From: SCRA01 sp035533275
GTDB taxonomy: Bacteria; Vulcanimicrobiota; Vulcanimicrobiia; Vulcanimicrobiales; SCRA01
Length of the DNA: 64,000 bases
Assembly: GCA_035533275.1 (NCBI GenBank)
Contig: DATLUD010000010.1
Coordinates: forward strand, 1 to 64,000
Direction: 5' to 3'
The notes under the pieces are model-generated. The model searched no databases. It was given only the letters and a program-made list of their open reading frames with translations, and was not told the DNA's origin. Within the stretch, counting starts at the first letter, position 1. The number at the start of each line of letters is the position of its first letter. A program made the position numbers and the translations under genes. Positions 50,764 through 58,556 of this stretch are shown here, in pieces.

Positions 50764-51975
50764 CTACTTGGCGACCTTGTCGGCTGGGATCGCGGTCCAG
50801 CTCGGGCAGGTGTAGTGCTTGGGAGCGCTTGCGTCGCCCTTGCATTCGAAGACCGTCACCGGCTGCGCGAGCTCGTGATCAGGGCCGTAGCGGAGGATTC
50901 CCTTGGGGGTCGGGATCGGCGTCTGCTCGAGCGCGGTGATGAGCTTGTCGACGCTCACGCTCTTGGCGCGGTCGATGGCTGCGCGCAGCGCGTAGATCGT
51001 GGCGTACCCCTCGTACGACCACGAGTTGGGAGCGTCGCCGTATGCCTTCTGGTAGGCCGCGACGAAGCGGCGGTTCAACGCCGTTGCATACGCGCGGTGA
51101 TAGTAGTCGTAGACGAACCACACGTCGGGGAAATCGGCGCCGAGCTGGGCTGCCGTGGGCTCAGAGCCGCCGACGTTGATGGTTGCGGCGAACTTTCCGA
51201 ACAGGTTCTCGGGCTTACCCTGCTTCACCACCGCGGCGGTGGCGCCGCCGAAGGTGGCGAGGTAGAGACCGTGGGTCTTCGCGCTGTCGCCGGGGAGCGA
51301 GGAGCTGAGCGCCGTGACGTACGAGCGCACGTCCTGAGCGGCGAGCGGCACGAAGACCGCCTTGCCGGCCTTCACGTCGGGCGAGAGATGGCGCAGCTTC
51401 TCCGAAAAGAAGTTCCAATCGTCGTGCCCGGTCACATAGTCGGGCGCGTAGGCGTCCCACGTGGTGATCGACGCGAAGCGCTCGTGGGCGAACTGGGCCG
51501 CGGCGCTGGTGAGCATCTCGTCACTGGGGGCGATGCGGAAGAAATGCTTGTCGAACTTCGTGGTGGTCAGCGCGGTAGCGATGCAGTTCGAGCCCATGAC
51601 CAACATGTCGTTCTGTGCGGCGACCGGGAGGGCGGCGAGGCAGTCCGCGCTCGACGCGTAGCCCATCGTGATCGTCACGCCGGCGGACTGCAGCTCGCGT
51701 AGCGCCTGAACGGTGGCGGTGGGGTTCAACTGCTCGTCCTTCACGACGAGCTCGAGGCGGCGGCCGTCGACGCCGCCTGCCGCGTTGATCTCGTCGACGG
51801 CGAGCTGGGCGCCGTGCTGCGTGTCGGTGCCGACTTCGGCGAAGGCGCCGGAGATGGTATCGATGAGTCCGATCTTGACGGTCGCCGCGCCTTGCGCGCC
51901 GGAGAGCGCGGGCGCGATGGATACGGAGAACGTGAAGATAGCCGAGAGAACGATGAGCATCCGCCGTGCGATCAT
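50764..51975 (-). CDS. Periplasmic substrate-binding protein of the Liv-type transporter
   Basis: 403 aa with AAGGAG 7 nt before the ATG. The N-terminus RRMLIVLSAIFTFSVSIAPA then LSGAQG is a Sec signal peptide. Type I periplasmic-binding fold (Peripla_BP_6): KIGLIDTISGAFAEVGTDTQ, GAQLAVDEINAAGGVDGRRL, and VSVDKLITALEQTPIPTPKG near the C-terminus. The protein delivers the ligand to LivHM. The ligand is unknown; ligand-contact residues differ too widely in this family to guess. First gene of the transporter operon; divergent from iclR. Confidence 0.9.
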   Translation of the reverse strand: MIARRMLIVLSAIFTFSVSIAPALSGAQGAATVKIGLIDTISGAFAEVGTDTQHGAQLAVDEINAAGGVDGRRLELVVKDEQLNPTATVQALRELQSAGVTITMGYASSADCLAALPVAAQNDMLVMGSNCIATALTTTKFDKHFFRIAPSDEMLTSAAAQFAHERFASITTWDAYAPDYVTGHDDWNFFSEKLRHLSPDVKAGKAVFVPLAAQDVRSYVTALSSSLPGDSAKTHGLYLATFGGATAAVVKQGKPENLFGKFAATINVGGSEPTAAQLGADFPDVWFVYDYYHRAYATALNRRFVAAYQKAYGDAPNSWSYEGYATIYALRAAIDRAKSVSVDKLITALEQTPIPTPKGILRYGPDHELAQPVTVFECKGDASAPKHYTCPSWTAIPADKVAK

Positions 51976-51987
51976 GCTTGACTCCTT

Positions 51988-52038
51988 CGTTCCGTTGAGC
52001 GGGACGATATTGACAGGTCGTTCCGTTGACAATACGAT
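51988..52038 (+). promoter_or_regulatory. iclR promoter and paired 11-bp direct repeats
   Basis: TTGACA (52010-52015), 17-bp spacer, TACGAT (52033-52038): a consensus-like sigma70 promoter whose +1 coincides with the iclR GTG at 52044. CGTTCCGTTGA occurs twice (51988-51998 and 52019-52029), 31 bp apart or three helical turns. One copy lies between -35 and -10 of iclR, the other near the start of the binding-protein gene on the opposite strand. Confidence 0.68.
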
Positions 52039-52043
52039 AGGTC

Positions 52044-52820
52044 GTGCGTAGAGCATCTGTCAAGACGGAGGGTGGAGCGATTCAGGGCGTTGAGCGCACG
52101 TCGCGCATCCTACTCGCCTTCGCCGAGGGCGAGCCGTTGCTTGGGGTCAGCGAGATGGCGCGAAAGTTGGCGCTGCCCAAGAGCGTGGTCCATCGCGCGC
52201 TCGACGCTCTCGTGGAGACGGGTCTGGTTGCGCGCGACCACGAGACGGCTCGGTACCGCTTGGGGCCGCGCGCGCTCGAGTTGGGTCTGGCCGCCGTGGG
52301 CGCCCCCGACGTACGCACGCTCGCGCTCCCCATCATGCAGGAGCTGGTGCGCGAGAGCGGCGAGACGGCGACGCTGAGCCTTCTCGTCGGGACCGAGCGC
52401 ATCTACGCAGCGCAGGTGGAGAGTCCCCAAGAGGTGCGCATGACAGTCGAGGTCGGGCGCCGCTACCCCGTCTACGCCGGCGCCTCCGGGCGCGCGATCC
52501 TCGCGTACTTCTCGCAGGAGGAGGTTGCGCGCTACCTGGATCGCACGCCGTTGGACGCGCTCACGCCGTCCACGATCACCGATCGCAAGCGGCTCGAGCG
52601 CGACTTGGCCAAGGTGCGCGATCACGGCTACGCGGCCAGCTCCGGCGAGCGCGATCCGTGGGCCGCGGCGGTGGCCGCGCCGATCCTGCCCGGCGGGCGG
52701 CGGGTGATCGGATCGATGAGTATCTGCGGCCCGCGCACGCGGCTCACGCCCGAGCGGGTGGCCGGTTTCGGCGAGTTGGTGCGGCGCGGTGCCGACGAGC
52801 TCGCCAGTCAGCTTTGGTGA
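52044..52820 (+). CDS. IclR-family transcriptional regulator
   Basis: 258 aa. HTH_IclR: GVERTSRILLAFAEGEPLLG, then RKLALPKSVVHRALDALVET with the recognition helix. The effector domain has TATLSLLVGTERIYAAQVES, the PVYAGASGRAILAYFSQEEV block typical of IclR, and RRVIGSMSICGPRTRLTPER. It probably senses the substrate or an intermediate of the flanking pathway and controls both the transporter (minus strand) and the enzyme run (plus strand). The GTG has no ribosome site and lies at the predicted +1, so the message looks leaderless. Confidence 0.9.
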   Translation: MRRASVKTEGGAIQGVERTSRILLAFAEGEPLLGVSEMARKLALPKSVVHRALDALVETGLVARDHETARYRLGPRALELGLAAVGAPDVRTLALPIMQELVRESGETATLSLLVGTERIYAAQVESPQEVRMTVEVGRRYPVYAGASGRAILAYFSQEEVARYLDRTPLDALTPSTITDRKRLERDLAKVRDHGYAASSGERDPWAAAVAAPILPGGRRVIGSMSICGPRTRLTPERVAGFGELVRRGADELASQLW

Positions 52821-52830
52821 GGAGGATTCG

Positions 52831-54300
52831 GTGGCACGATACGATAGCGTGATTCTCGGCGGGCGCGTGGTGCTGCCCGGTTACGGCGTGGTTCCGTGCG
52901 GCATCGGCGTCGCGGACGGACGGATCGCCGCTCTAGCGGACGACCTGCGTGCGGTGGATGGTGACGAGGCAATCGACGCCGGCGGCATGGTGGTCTTTCC
53001 CGGCGGCGTCGACGCGCACTTCCATCTGGGCATCTACCGCGACCTCGCGGCCGACGCGCAAAGCGAGACGGAGTCCTCGCTCGTGGGGGGCGCGACCACG
53101 GTGCTCAGCTACTTCCGCACGGGTCAGCACTACCTCAACCGCACCGGGCCGTATCGCGAGATCTTCCCTGCCGTCCTGGAGACCGTGCGCGGCCGCGTCC
53201 ACACCGACGTCGGCTTCCACATCGCGCCGATGACGCGGGCGCAGCTCGGCGAGATCGACTGGCTCGCGGGTGAGGCCGGGGTGGCGAGCTTCAAGTACTA
53301 CTTCTTCTACAAAGGCCTCAACCTCGCCGCCGACTCCGCCGACGCCAAGTCGTATACGATGAGCGACTCCTACGACTTCGGTCACCTCTACGCGATGATG
53401 GAGCAGGTGGCGGCCGCCGACGCCGCCTACGGAGCGCAAGGACGCGTCTCGTTGAGCCTGCACTGTGAGAACGCCGAACTGATTCAGCTGTTCATCGAGC
53501 GCGTGAAGAAAGCCGGGCTGCCACCGCTGGAGGCGTACAGCAAGGCGCGCCCGCCGATGACGGAGCGTCTCTCGATCCACGAGGCCGGCGTCTTGGCCAA
53601 TGCGGCCCGCGTGCGCGTGAACCTGCTGCACCTCTCGAGCGAGGAGGCGATGATCGCCGCGGGTCAAATGCGCGGCCTCTATCCCGAGCTCGACGTGCGC
53701 CTGGAGACGACGCTGCACCACCTCTGCCTCACCTACGGCATGCTCGAGGGCAAGGGGCTGGGCGGCAAGGTCAATCCGCCGATCCGCGAGCCGCGCGACG
53801 TGGAGGCGCTCTGGGAGGGCGTGAAGTCCGGGGCCATCTCCTGGGTGGCCAGCGACCACGCGTGCTGCATGGAGGCGATGAAGGGTGACGAGCTGTGGCC
53901 CGCGCTTCCCGGCTTCGGAGGAACCGCGCTCCTCTATCCCGTGCTGATCTCCGAGGGCTATCACAGGCGCGGCCTCTCGCTGGAGCGCGTCGCCGAGCTG
54001 GCGTCGGCGGCTCCCGCGCGCGCCTTCGCGTGCTATCCACGCAAGGGCGCCATCACCGTCGGCGGCGATGCCGACTTCGCGATCGTCGACCTCGAGCGCG
54101 AAGAGGTGGTGACCCCGCAACTGCTCCACTCGGCGCAGGATCACACGCCGTTCCAAGGCGTGCGCCTGAAGGGTTGGCCCGTGCAGACGATTCTGCGCGG
54201 CCGCACCGTCTATCGCAACGGCGAGATCGTCTCCCCGCCGTCGGGAACCTTCCTGCCGCGCCCGCAGGGCATGCCGCATGCGGCGCACGCGGCCCGGTAG
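52831..54300 (+). CDS. Cyclic amidohydrolase, dihydropyrimidinase/hydantoinase family
   Basis: 489 aa from GTG with GGAGGA 7 nt upstream, 10 bp after iclR. Metal-site residues of the D-hydantoinase family are visible: GGVDAHFHLGIY (HxH), the carboxylated Lys near VASFKYYFFYKGL, His in SLHCENAELI and LLHLSSEEAM, and the final Asp in VASDHACC. It hydrolyses a cyclic amide, imide or lactam ring. The HFHLG in place of HTHL and the FKYYFFYKG segment differ from classical dihydropyrimidinases, so the substrate may be unusual. First gene of a five-gene enzyme run. Confidence 0.85.
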   Translation: MARYDSVILGGRVVLPGYGVVPCGIGVADGRIAALADDLRAVDGDEAIDAGGMVVFPGGVDAHFHLGIYRDLAADAQSETESSLVGGATTVLSYFRTGQHYLNRTGPYREIFPAVLETVRGRVHTDVGFHIAPMTRAQLGEIDWLAGEAGVASFKYYFFYKGLNLAADSADAKSYTMSDSYDFGHLYAMMEQVAAADAAYGAQGRVSLSLHCENAELIQLFIERVKKAGLPPLEAYSKARPPMTERLSIHEAGVLANAARVRVNLLHLSSEEAMIAAGQMRGLYPELDVRLETTLHHLCLTYGMLEGKGLGGKVNPPIREPRDVEALWEGVKSGAISWVASDHACCMEAMKGDELWPALPGFGGTALLYPVLISEGYHRRGLSLERVAELASAAPARAFACYPRKGAITVGGDADFAIVDLEREEVVTPQLLHSAQDHTPFQGVRLKGWPVQTILRGRTVYRNGEIVSPPSGTFLPRPQGMPHAAHAAR

Positions 54301-54312
54301 GCGAGGCGCGTC

Positions 54313-55506
54313 ATGGCCGATGCCCCACTGACCGGCATTCGGGTCCTCGACCTCGCCACGATCCTGGCGGGGCCGCTTGCGGCGACGTTCCTCGGCGACT
54401 TCGGCGCCGACGTGATCAAGGTGGAGCACCCGCGCGGCGACTCGATCCGCTCGCACGGCGCGAGCAAAGAGGGCCAAGGTCTTCTCTGGAAGGTGGTGGG
54501 GCGCAACAAGCGCGCCGTCACGCTCGACCTCTCGAAGCCCGAGGGAGCCGAGCTGTTGCTGCGCCTGGTCGAGGGCGCCGACGTGCTGATCGAGAACTTC
54601 CGCCCCGGCGTCATGGAGCGCTGGAACCTGGGCTGGGAGCAGCTGCGCGCGCGCAATCCGCGCCTGGTGATGCTGCGGGCTACCGGCTTCGGGCAGTTCG
54701 GTCCCTACGCCAAGCGCCCGGGCTTCGGAACGCTGGCCGAGGCGATGAGCGGCTTCGCCGCCATCACCGGAGAGGCCGGCGGTCCGCCGACGCTGCCCCC
54801 GTTCGGCCTCGCCGACGGCATCGCGGGCATGGCCGGAGCCATGGCGATCATGTTCGCGCTCTACCACCGCGACGCGCGCGGGGGCGAGGGGCAGATGATC
54901 GATCTGGCGATCATCGAGCCGATCCTCACGATCCTCGGCGCGCAGCCGACGGTCTTCGACCAACTCGGCATCGTCTCCAAGCGCACGGGGAACCGCTCGA
55001 CCAACAACGCCCCGCGCAACACCTACCGCACGCGCGACGACCGCTGGGTGGCGATCTCCACCAGCGCCAACACCATCGCCGAGCGCGTGATGCGCCTGGT
55101 GGGCCACCCCGAGGTGATCGATCAGCCGTGGTTCTCCAGCGGCAGCGGGCGCGTGCAGCACGTCGATGAGCTCGACGCGATGGTGGGAGGATGGATCGCC
55201 GAACGCGACGCCGGCGAGGTCATCCGGGCCTTCGAGGAGGCCGGCGCCGCCGTTGCCCCGATCTACGACGTGGCGCAGGTGATGGAGGATCCGCAGTACC
55301 GCGCGCTCTCCTCCATCGTCACGCTCGACGACGAGGACTTGGGTCCGCTGCGTATGCAGAACGTGCTGGTGCGCATGCTGGGGACGCCGGGGCGCGTGCG
55401 CTTCGCGGGACGGCGCCTGGGTCAGGACAACGAGGACGTCTATTGCGGCGAGCTGGGTCTCTCGCGCGCGGAGCTGACGGCGCTGCACGAGCGAGGGATC
55501 CTGTGA
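54313..55506 (+). CDS. CaiB/BaiF-type (class III) CoA-transferase
   Basis: 397 aa. Family features: VLDLATILAGPLAATFLGDF, GADVIKVEHPRGDSIR, the NKRAVTLDLSKPEG block, and the catalytic Asp in GLADGIAGMAGAMAIMFALY (about residue 168). It transfers CoA between an acyl-CoA donor and a carboxylic acid without a covalent ping-pong via Glu. Here it would activate the acid released by the upstream hydrolase. It ends in a GTGA overlap with the CitE-like lyase, which argues that the lyase uses its product. Confidence 0.9.
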   Translation: MADAPLTGIRVLDLATILAGPLAATFLGDFGADVIKVEHPRGDSIRSHGASKEGQGLLWKVVGRNKRAVTLDLSKPEGAELLLRLVEGADVLIENFRPGVMERWNLGWEQLRARNPRLVMLRATGFGQFGPYAKRPGFGTLAEAMSGFAAITGEAGGPPTLPPFGLADGIAGMAGAMAIMFALYHRDARGGEGQMIDLAIIEPILTILGAQPTVFDQLGIVSKRTGNRSTNNAPRNTYRTRDDRWVAISTSANTIAERVMRLVGHPEVIDQPWFSSGSGRVQHVDELDAMVGGWIAERDAGEVIRAFEEAGAAVAPIYDVAQVMEDPQYRALSSIVTLDDEDLGPLRMQNVLVRMLGTPGRVRFAGRRLGQDNEDVYCGELGLSRAELTALHERGIL

Positions 55507-56330
55507 CGGGCATCGCCACGTCCTCGCCGCGCAGCTACCTGTTCGCGCCGGGACACGACCCCAAGCTGCTCGAGCGCGTCTACACCGCCGGCGCCGACGC
55601 CGTGCTCCTGGACCTCGAAGACGCCGTGCCCGCGAGCGAGAAGGACCGTGCGCGCGTAATGGTCGTGGAGGCGCTGCGGCGGGAGCGCGCTTGGGTGCGC
55701 GTGAACGCGCCGGGCACCGAGCGCTGCGCCGCCGACGTGGAGGCGGTGGCGGGGCTGGCGTTGGGCATACGCATTCCGAAGGTCGAGTCGGCGGAGGAGG
55801 TCGCGTGGGTGGCCGCGCGCGCGCCGGGTCTGCCGCTGGGCTGCACCATCGAGTCGGCGCGCGGCGTATCGGCGGCGCGCGAGATCGCCGCGGCACCGCA
55901 GACGGCGCACCTGATCTACGGGAACGCCGACTTCTGCGCCGACCTCCGCATCGACGGCGGCGAGATTCCGACGTTGTACGCACGTTCGCACGTGGTGCTG
56001 GCCTCGCGCGCAGCCGGCATCGCCCCGCCGTGCGACGGCGCGTACACGCGCATCGCCGACGTGGAGGGTCTGCGCCGCGAGGCGGCCTTCGCGCGCAGCC
56101 TGGGCTTCTTCGGCAAGTCGGCGATCCACCCGCGCCAGATCGCCGCGATCCACGATGTCTTTCGGCCGAGCGCCGCGCACGTGGCGTGGGCACGGCGGAC
56201 GCTTGAGGCCTTCGAGGCCGCGGGCGGCGCGGCCACGCGCACGGCCGAGGGCGAGATGGTGGACGTGCCGGTGGCGGAGCGCGCGCGTCAGATCCTGCGC
56301 CTGGCCGAGCGGGAGGAACGAGGAACATGA
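55503..56330 (+). CDS. CitE-like CoA-ester lyase (malyl/citramalyl-CoA lyase type)
   Basis: 275 aa from GTG overlapping the preceding stop. The TIM-barrel HpcH/HpaI family, CitE branch: SPRSYLFAPGHDPKLLERVY, ADAVLLDLEDAVPASEKDRA with the acidic metal-binding segment, the conserved Arg in WVRVNAPGTERC, TIESARGVSAAREIAA, and LGFFGKSAIHPRQIAAIHDV. The stand-alone (non-citrate-lyase) members cleave malyl-, beta-methylmalyl- or citramalyl-CoA to acetyl-CoA plus a 2-oxo acid, or act as thioesterases. It overlaps the next gene by ATGA. Confidence 0.87.
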   Translation: MTGIATSSPRSYLFAPGHDPKLLERVYTAGADAVLLDLEDAVPASEKDRARVMVVEALRRERAWVRVNAPGTERCAADVEAVAGLALGIRIPKVESAEEVAWVAARAPGLPLGCTIESARGVSAAREIAAAPQTAHLIYGNADFCADLRIDGGEIPTLYARSHVVLASRAAGIAPPCDGAYTRIADVEGLRREAAFARSLGFFGKSAIHPRQIAAIHDVFRPSAAHVAWARRTLEAFEAAGGAATRTAEGEMVDVPVAERARQILRLAEREERGT

Positions 56331-57157
56331 GCACGATCGATACCGCGAAGACCGCGAGCCTGATCGCCGCCGCGAGCGCGGCGCGCATCTACGACCTGGG
56401 ACATGGGCTCGAGGCGAGCACGCCCGTGAGCCCCAATCATCCCCCCTTCCGTATGGCGCTCATGCGCCGCCACGGGGACCGCATGCGCGAGGACGGCGGC
56501 AGCGGGGCCAACGAGATGCTCTCGCTCGGCTGTCACACCGGGACGCACATCGACGCGCTCTGTCACGTCTCGCACGAGGGGCACCTCTACGGCGGCGTCG
56601 ACGCGGCGGAGGCCTCCCACGGTGGGCGCTTCAACGTCTACGGCGCCGAGACGATCGCGCCGTTCGTCTGTCGCGGCGTGCTGTTGGACGTGCCCCGGGC
56701 GCTGGGCATGGAGACGCTGGAGGCGGCACACGCCACGACGGCGGAGGAACTGGAGGCCACGGCGCGCGCGCAGGGCGTGGAGGTGCGCGCCGGCGACGCG
56801 GTGCTGATCCGCAGCGGCTGGCCCGCGCGCCACTGGAACGACGCGGAAGCGTTCATCGGCTGGAAGAGCGGCGTTCCGGGGCCCGACGCCTCGGCGGGGC
56901 GGTGGCTGGCGGAGCGTGAGATCCGCGTGGCTGGCGCCGACACCATCGCCTTCGAGTGGCTCGCCCCCGGCGCGGGACATAGCCGGCTCCCCGCGCACAT
57001 CACGCTGATCGTCGAGCACGGCATCCACATCCTGGAGGTGCTCGACTTGGAGCAGCTCGCGCGCGACCGCGTCTACGAGTTCCTCTTCGTCTGTTCGCCG
57101 CTGAAGCTGGTGGGCGCCACCGGCTCGCCGGTTCGGCCGCTGGCGGTGGTGGCGTGA
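56327..57157 (+). CDS. Cyclase-family hydrolase (kynurenine formamidase-like)
   Basis: 276 aa. The metal-binding signature HTGTHIDALCH is intact (about residues 68-78), preceded by the strand ARIYDLGHGLEASTPVSPNH and followed by a conserved His near GAGHSRLPAHITLIVEHGIH. Members hydrolyse N-formylkynurenine, isatin or other amides and lactams using Mn or Zn. It is the second ring- or amide-opening hydrolase in the run. ATGA overlap upstream, GTGA overlap downstream. Confidence 0.87.
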   Translation: MSTIDTAKTASLIAAASAARIYDLGHGLEASTPVSPNHPPFRMALMRRHGDRMREDGGSGANEMLSLGCHTGTHIDALCHVSHEGHLYGGVDAAEASHGGRFNVYGAETIAPFVCRGVLLDVPRALGMETLEAAHATTAEELEATARAQGVEVRAGDAVLIRSGWPARHWNDAEAFIGWKSGVPGPDASAGRWLAEREIRVAGADTIAFEWLAPGAGHSRLPAHITLIVEHGIHILEVLDLEQLARDRVYEFLFVCSPLKLVGATGSPVRPLAVVA

Positions 57158-58554
57158 CGCTCGCGCAGGAGTTGGCCGCCTGGGCCGCGGCGCTGCGCTT
57201 CGAGGCGCTCCCGCGCGAGGCGGTGACCAGCGCCGCCGACCGCATCGTCGACACGCTGGGGATCGCCTTCGCCGCGCGCGAGACGGACGCCGCGCGCGCC
57301 GTCGGGGCAGTCGTGCGCTCGTGGGGAGGCCGCGGCGAGGCGACGCTGATCGGCGAGGGCCGGGTTTCGCTGCCGGCGGCCGCCGCGGCGTTCTACAACG
57401 GTACCTGCGCCCACGCCCTCGACTTCGACGACACGCACCTGCCTTCCGTGGCGCACCCGAGCGCCTCGCTGGTGCCGGCCGTGCTTGCGCAGGGCGAGGC
57501 CTGCGGCGCCGACGGGCGGGCCCTGCTGACGGCGCTGGTGGCGGGCTATGAGATCTACGCGCGACTGGCCATGGCGCAGTACGACCCCGAGCTGCGCAAC
57601 TCGGTCTTCTTCGAGCACGGCCTCCATGCGACGTCGATCATCGGGACGGTGGCCGGTGCCGCAGCCTGCGCTCAGTTGCGGGGTCTGGGCGCAGAGGGCA
57701 TCATGCACGCGTTGGCGATCGCCTGCAGCATGGGGGCGGGGATCGTGGAGGCCAACCGCGCCGGCGGCTCCGTCAAGCGGATGCACTGCGGCTGGGCGGC
57801 GCACGGAGCGATCACCGCGGCGGATCTGGCGGCCAACGGGCTCACCGGTCCGCCGAGCGTGCTGGAGGGGCGGTTCGGCTTCTTCGAAGCGTACTGCCGC
57901 GACCGCTGGCGCGCCGACGCGGTGCTCGACGGGCTCGGCACGCGTTGGGAGACGCCGCGCATCTTCTTCAAGCTCTATCCGTGCAACCACTTCACGCACG
58001 CGATCGTCGACGCGGCGCTGGCGCTGCGCGCGCAGGGCGTGGAGGCCGACGATATCGAGCACGTGCGCATCGGCACGGCCACGGCCACCCATCGCACCAT
58101 CGGCGATCCGATCGAGCAGAAGCGTCATCCGCAGTCCCCGTATCACGCGGCCTTCAGCGGCCCCTTCGTCTTCGCGACGGCGATGGCCGGCGGCGGTGGT
58201 CTCGGGGTAGGCTTCGACGACTTCACCGAGGCCGCGCTCGCCGATCCCCGGCGCATGCGCCTGGCTGAGCATACCGACGTGGTGGTCGACGCGGCCTGCG
58301 ACGCGGTCTTTCCGGAGCAGTTCCCCGCCATCGTCACCGTGCGGTTGCGCGACGGCCGCGAGATCACCGAGCGGGTGCTGGCCAATCGAGGCGGCGGCGA
58401 CCGCCCGCTCACGCGCGAGGAGCTGTCGCGCAAGACGGAGATGACCGCCGGCGCCCCGCGCGCTCGGCGCCTGCTGGAGGCCGCCGCCACGCTCCGGGAC
58501 GCCGGAGGTCCGGCGCCGCTCTTCGCCGCGCTTGCGGCGCCGCCGTTTGGTTAG
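57154..58554 (+). CDS. MmgE/PrpD-family protein (2-methylcitrate dehydratase/cis-aconitate decarboxylase fold)
   Basis: 466 aa. Family features: RIVDTLGIAFAARETDAARA, FYNGTCAHALDFDDTHLPSV, HPSASLVPAVLAQGEACGAD, HGLHATSIIGTVAGAAACAQ and FKLYPCNHFTHAIVDAALAL. The family dehydrates 2-methylcitrate (PrpD), isomerises some iminodisuccinate-like substrates and decarboxylates cis-aconitate to itaconate. The residues that separate these activities cannot be scored by eye. No prpB or prpC lies nearby, so a methylcitrate-cycle role is unlikely. Last gene of the run; it converges on ackA 2 bp away. Confidence 0.88.
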   Translation: MTLAQELAAWAAALRFEALPREAVTSAADRIVDTLGIAFAARETDAARAVGAVVRSWGGRGEATLIGEGRVSLPAAAAAFYNGTCAHALDFDDTHLPSVAHPSASLVPAVLAQGEACGADGRALLTALVAGYEIYARLAMAQYDPELRNSVFFEHGLHATSIIGTVAGAAACAQLRGLGAEGIMHALAIACSMGAGIVEANRAGGSVKRMHCGWAAHGAITAADLAANGLTGPPSVLEGRFGFFEAYCRDRWRADAVLDGLGTRWETPRIFFKLYPCNHFTHAIVDAALALRAQGVEADDIEHVRIGTATATHRTIGDPIEQKRHPQSPYHAAFSGPFVFATAMAGGGGLGVGFDDFTEAALADPRRMRLAEHTDVVVDAACDAVFPEQFPAIVTVRLRDGREITERVLANRGGGDRPLTREELSRKTEMTAGAPRARRLLEAAATLRDAGGPAPLFAALAAPPFG

Positions 58555-58556
58555 CC

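Noticed and set aside
52933..56388. Very long minus-strand open frame (1151 codons) opposite the hydantoinase-CaiB-CitE genes
   Set aside because: It is a shadow frame in GC-rich DNA: low-complexity His/Arg/Gly/Asp composition, no recognisable domain, and antisense to three clear enzyme genes with overlapping stops and starts.
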